The notes under the pieces are model-generated. The model saw only the letters and a program-made list of their open reading frames with translations, ran no database searches and was not told where the DNA came from. Positions 17,724 to 20,513 of a stretch of DNA of 20,513 bases are shown here, piece after piece. Each line of letters begins with the position of its first letter. The stretch's first letter is position 1. Origin of the DNA: a virus; the IMG/VR virus record IMGVR_UViG_3300043410_001854, positions 1-20,513 of that record, one strand, 5' to 3'. The position numbers were made by a program, and so were the translations under genes.

Positions 17724-19333
17724 CCATCATCCTCCCCAGCGCCCCGATCCCGCTTGAGAAAAGCGAAAAAGACGATGTGAAAATCGTCATTGCTCGCTTC
17801 ACTCGCGCAACGCAGCTCAAGCAGCCGTGGCTCTCCATGTTTGAGGAGTGCTACGAATACGCGCTGCCGGGGAAGGAAAGCGTCTTCCTTCAGGCAAACG
17901 CCCAGCGCCGCACCAACAAAATCTTTGACGAGACGGCTGTCGTCGGCGTCCAAGAATTTGCAAGCCGTCTTCAGGCTGGCATCTGCCCGAACTATGCCCG
18001 CTGGATCGAACTTGAAGGCGGCTCCGAAATCGAAGCCAAGGATCGCGCCGAGGTCAATGCTGCGCTTCAGGGCGTGACCGAATACGTCTTTGATGTCATC
18101 AACAGCTCGAACTTTGCACAGGAAGTTGCAGAGTCATTCCTTGATCTGGCGGTTGGCACCGGCACTCTTCACGTTGATGAGGGCGATGATGTTCTCCATC
18201 CAATCCGCTGCACAGCGCTTCCGCTCGCGCAGGTCTACATTGATGTTGGTCCTGACGATTCGGTGGACTATGTGGCGCGTGAGCGCAAGCTTCGCATTTC
18301 GCAAATTCGTCAACGCTATCCGAAAGCTCGTCTGACCAAGACGCTTGCCGACCAGCTCGACAAGGGCGAGGACGGCTTTGTTGATTTGCTTGAAGTCGCA
18401 ATGCGCGACTGGGATGAGCCGGACGAAACATGGTGCTTCTACCTGATTGACCGCGCCAACAAAGAAGCGCTGCTGGATCAGGACTATGTTGGCATTGGTT
18501 CCAACCCGTTCATCGTGTTCCGCTGGGCCAAGATGGCTGGCGAAGCATGGGGCCGTGGCCCGCTGCTTCATGCCATGCCCGCCGTTAAGACCTGCAATCT
18601 CACCGTCGAGCTGATCCTTGAGAATGCCGAAATGGCAATCTCAGGCATCTACACGGCGGAAGATGATGGCGTGGTGAACGTCGACAACATTGAGCTGCTG
18701 CCCGGAACCATTATCCCAATTGCCCCCGGCAGTCAGATGCGCGCTTTGAACAGCGCGGGCAACTTCGATGTTGCGCAGCTGATCCTTGGAGACATGCGCG
18801 CCAACATTAAACGCGCTCTCTACAACGACATGCTGGGCAATCCCGACAAAACGCCCATGTCCGCCACGGAAGTCTCGACCCGCATGGCAGACCTGTCGCG
18901 TCAGATTGGCAGCGCCTTTGGCCGTCTTCAGACCGAATTGATTGAGCCGTTTATCCGGCGCGTCATTTGGATTTTGAAGAAGCAGGGCCGCATCAAACTC
19001 CCGACGGTCAACGGTCGTCAGGTCCGCATCCGTGCTACGTCTCCTCTCGCGCAAGCACAGAAGCATCAGGACGTGACGACCGTTGCCGGATACGTCCAGA
19101 CCATCGGCCAGATGTTTGGACCGCAGATGACCAACGTCCTCGTCAAGAGCGAGGAAGCTGCTGCCTACATGGGCGAAAAGCTGGGCATCCCGCAGAAACT
19201 CCTGCGCTCCGAACAGGAACGCGCGCAGCTTGTGCAGATGCTACAGGGCGCAATGGCGCAGCAGAATCCAAACCCCAACATGCAGCAGGAACCCCCACCT
19301 AATGCCGCAAGTGCCAGCCCGACCGGGGCCTGA
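17720..19333 (+). CDS. Head-tail connector (portal) protein, T7 gp8-like
   Basis: This 537-residue protein has the pattern of podoviral connector proteins (PF12236-like): WLSMFEECYEYALPG, TNKIFDETAVVGVQEFASRL, FAQEVAESFLDLAVGTGTLH, NPFIVFRWAKMAGEAWGRGP, LELILENAEMAISG-like stretch, and PMSATEVSTRMADLSRQIGS (about 375-395). It forms the dodecameric ring through which DNA enters, and nucleates head assembly. The C-terminal ~30 residues are Gln/Pro/Asn-rich. Length is typical for the family (T7 gp8 is about 536). It lies between terL and the scaffold, as in T7-like phages. Confidence 0.92.
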   Translation: MTIILPSAPIPLEKSEKDDVKIVIARFTRATQLKQPWLSMFEECYEYALPGKESVFLQANAQRRTNKIFDETAVVGVQEFASRLQAGICPNYARWIELEGGSEIEAKDRAEVNAALQGVTEYVFDVINSSNFAQEVAESFLDLAVGTGTLHVDEGDDVLHPIRCTALPLAQVYIDVGPDDSVDYVARERKLRISQIRQRYPKARLTKTLADQLDKGEDGFVDLLEVAMRDWDEPDETWCFYLIDRANKEALLDQDYVGIGSNPFIVFRWAKMAGEAWGRGPLLHAMPAVKTCNLTVELILENAEMAISGIYTAEDDGVVNVDNIELLPGTIIPIAPGSQMRALNSAGNFDVAQLILGDMRANIKRALYNDMLGNPDKTPMSATEVSTRMADLSRQIGSAFGRLQTELIEPFIRRVIWILKKQGRIKLPTVNGRQVRIRATSPLAQAQKHQDVTTVAGYVQTIGQMFGPQMTNVLVKSEEAAAYMGEKLGIPQKLLRSEQERAQLVQMLQGAMAQQNPNPNMQQEPPPNAASASPTGA

Positions 19334-19646
19334 TGGAGTTGTCCGACCGGTTGCAGAGGAAGAGCGCCTGAACAGCCTCTTCCATGCAGTCTTTGCACAT
19401 CCCGCTGGAATGGAGGTGCTGAAGCATCTTCGGCGGATCACTATTGAAACAGCGGGTGGACCGCTGATCTCAAGCGACGAGTTGCGCCACCGTGAGGGCC
19501 AGCGCTTCCTTGTCTATCTAATTCAGGCCCGCATCAACCTTGCTGAGAACCCCCCCAATGAGCATGATCCAGCAGCAGCAAAGCGCACCCGCCGCGTCCG
19601 ACGCCAACGCAGCGAACTCTACGACGACCCCGAACCCGACTTCTAA
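19302..19646 (+). CDS. Bbp19-like small head protein
   Basis: This 114-residue protein starts at ATG 19302 (MPQVPARPGPDGVVRPVAEE); the frame is open further up but that part lies inside the portal gene. It has the pattern LNSLFHAVFAHPAGMEVLKH ... SSDELRHREGQRFLVYLIQA, like the Bbp19 family found next to portal and scaffold genes. The C-terminus is basic (KRTRRVRRQR) then acidic. It overlaps the portal end by 32 bases and the scaffold start by 89 bases in another frame. Function unknown. Confidence 0.72.
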   Translation: MPQVPARPGPDGVVRPVAEEERLNSLFHAVFAHPAGMEVLKHLRRITIETAGGPLISSDELRHREGQRFLVYLIQARINLAENPPNEHDPAAAKRTRRVRRQRSELYDDPEPDF

Positions 19647-20382
19647 TACGCCGCCGCAGACCAACGAGCCGCCGAAAGACGGCCCGAAAGGCGCAATCAA
19701 CAACCAGATCACCGATGCGGTGACGCAGGTTGGCGACCGTCCGGCTTGGCTTCCTGAAAAATTCAAGTCGCCGGAAGACCTTGCCAAGTCCTATGGCGAG
19801 CTGGAAAGCTGGCGCGGCAAGAAGGAAGAAGAGCTTACGGCTTCGCTGCTTAAGGACCGTCCTGAAGCTGCGGACAAATATGAGCTGCCCAAGTTTGAAA
19901 ACTCAAATGTCGATCACGAAGCTCTGGCTGCACACCCGTTGGTCGGCTGGTGGCGCGATCAGGCATACAAGCGCGGCTTGTCCAATGACGAGTTCAAGGC
20001 TGGCGTTGAGCAGTATGTGAATGCCTTGACCGCCAATCTGCCCAAGGCAGAGGAAGAGGTGAAAAAGCTGGGCGAAAACGCCACGGCTCGCCTTGAGCGC
20101 GTCAACGCTTGGGTCGGCGCAACTTTTACGGACCCGGAAGAATACTCGGCCATCCAGCAGATCGGCGCGACGGCGGCTGGCATTAAGGCGCTTGAACGCG
20201 CCATGAAGGCGGCTGGCGGTTCGGTGGATGTGAATACCGGGGACGCTGGTCGCGGCCCGGAGGACAACGAAGCTGACATCCGTGCTCTCATGGACAGCAA
20301 GGCATATTGGCATCCTGCCGACCGTGATCCCAAGGTCGTGCAGCGCGTTGAAGCCTTCTTTGCCAAGAAGTATCGCGGATGA
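19558..20382 (+). CDS. Capsid assembly scaffolding protein
   Basis: This 274-residue protein starts at ATG 19558; an earlier TTG at 19540 is unlikely. It has a Gln/Asn/Pro/Thr-rich disordered N-terminus (to about residue 45), then GDRPAWLPEKFKSPEDLAKS YGELE (about 60-85), a typical scaffold-type segment, long helices (PKAEEEVKKLGENATARLER), and an acidic-to-basic C-terminus (VEAFFAKKYRG) like those that contact the coat protein. It directs procapsid assembly and leaves before or during DNA packaging. Position after the portal and presumably before the major capsid gene fits. Confidence 0.85.
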   Translation: MSMIQQQQSAPAASDANAANSTTTPNPTSNTPPQTNEPPKDGPKGAINNQITDAVTQVGDRPAWLPEKFKSPEDLAKSYGELESWRGKKEEELTASLLKDRPEAADKYELPKFENSNVDHEALAAHPLVGWWRDQAYKRGLSNDEFKAGVEQYVNALTANLPKAEEEVKKLGENATARLERVNAWVGATFTDPEEYSAIQQIGATAAGIKALERAMKAAGGSVDVNTGDAGRGPEDNEADIRALMDSKAYWHPADRDPKVVQRVEAFFAKKYRG

Positions 20383-20513
20383 AAATTCGCGCTTACGAAC
20401 AGCGCGATTTTCCAGACCTGCTTTTGTTGGGCGCGGACATGCACTCGGAAAGCGACTTTGCTCCTTTCCAGTTCAGTCCCGCCCACGTTCGGCAGCTTGA
20501 ACAGATCGTGCTG
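20379..20513 (+). CDS. GNAT-like acetyltransferase, N-terminal part (cut by window edge)
   Basis: The ATG at 20379 overlaps the scaffold stop (ATGA). The 45 visible residues, MKIRAYEQRDFPDLLLLGAD and onward, look like the first strand and helix of a GNAT N-acetyltransferase (IRxxxxxDxxxLxxL). The acetyl-CoA-binding part would lie outside the window. GNAT genes occur in the head operon of other podoviruses. Its role here is unknown, and the family call is tentative because only the start is seen. Confidence 0.55.
   Translation, partial: MKIRAYEQRDFPDLLLLGADMHSESDFAPFQFSPAHVRQLEQIVL

Noticed and set aside
1-20513. CRISPR array, insertion sequence or transposase
   Set aside because: No regularly spaced repeat-spacer pattern and no transposase-like protein was seen on either strand.

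Overview
The window is a stretch of a temperate phage genome. The structural genes on the right (small and large terminase, T7-type head-tail connector/portal, scaffold) point to a short-tailed podovirus-like particle. The left and centre carry lysis genes, a tyrosine integrase with excisionase, a lambda-like recombination set (YqaJ-type exonuclease, ERF annealing protein, SSB) and a CI/Cro-like switch. The host is probably an alphaproteobacterium. This rests on moderately high GC, gene-family flavour and a tRNA-Arg(CCU) attachment sequence, and it is an inference. Lysis genes lie on one side of the attachment sequence and integrase on the other, so the window reads across attP. It is therefore from a free, circular or permuted phage genome, or from a tandem prophage junction, and not from a simple chromosome/prophage edge.

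Layout. Positions 1-2266 (+) hold a late-operon cargo cassette: the C-terminal part of a 2OG-Fe(II) oxygenase, a complete radical SAM/SPASM enzyme, a 62-residue acidic protein whose start overlaps the radical SAM stop, and a small Dps/ferritin-like protein. Positions 2268-3996 (+) hold the lysis block: two small membrane proteins, a GH24 endolysin with an unusual C-terminal membrane segment, and overlapping Rz/Rz1-type spanins. At 4068-4148 lies a promoter-like sequence followed by only the 5' half of tRNA-Arg(CCU), the likely attP, and then a terminator at 4175-4208.

Positions 4203-11898 (-) hold a long leftward early operon, in transcription order: Cro-like protein, second HTH protein, DUF1064 nuclease, small proteins, replication initiator and loader, exonuclease, winged-helix protein, ERF, SSB, DUF932, small proteins, excisionase and integrase. 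Many of its genes are joined by ATGA overlaps. The CI-like repressor (12098-12682, +) diverges from it. Three pairs of 14-bp dyads (CTGCA-N4-TGCAG), each pair spaced exactly 30 bp, lie in front of the repressor, the Cro-like gene and the exonuclease, and are very probably the phage operators. A second leftward cluster of small genes (12663-14232, -) contains several GC-rich hairpins.

Positions 14233-14651 have no confident gene. They hold nested inverted repeats, a stable hairpin ending in GCGAAGC and CTGTCA repeats, and separate the leftward genes from the rightward packaging and head genes (14652 to the end). This is a good candidate for a packaging (pac/cos) or late control region. The right edge cuts a GNAT-like acetyltransferase gene.

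The parts most worth following up are the iron-enzyme cassette, the attP that carries the 5' half of a tRNA together with a promoter, the paired-operator regulon, and the structured intergenic region.
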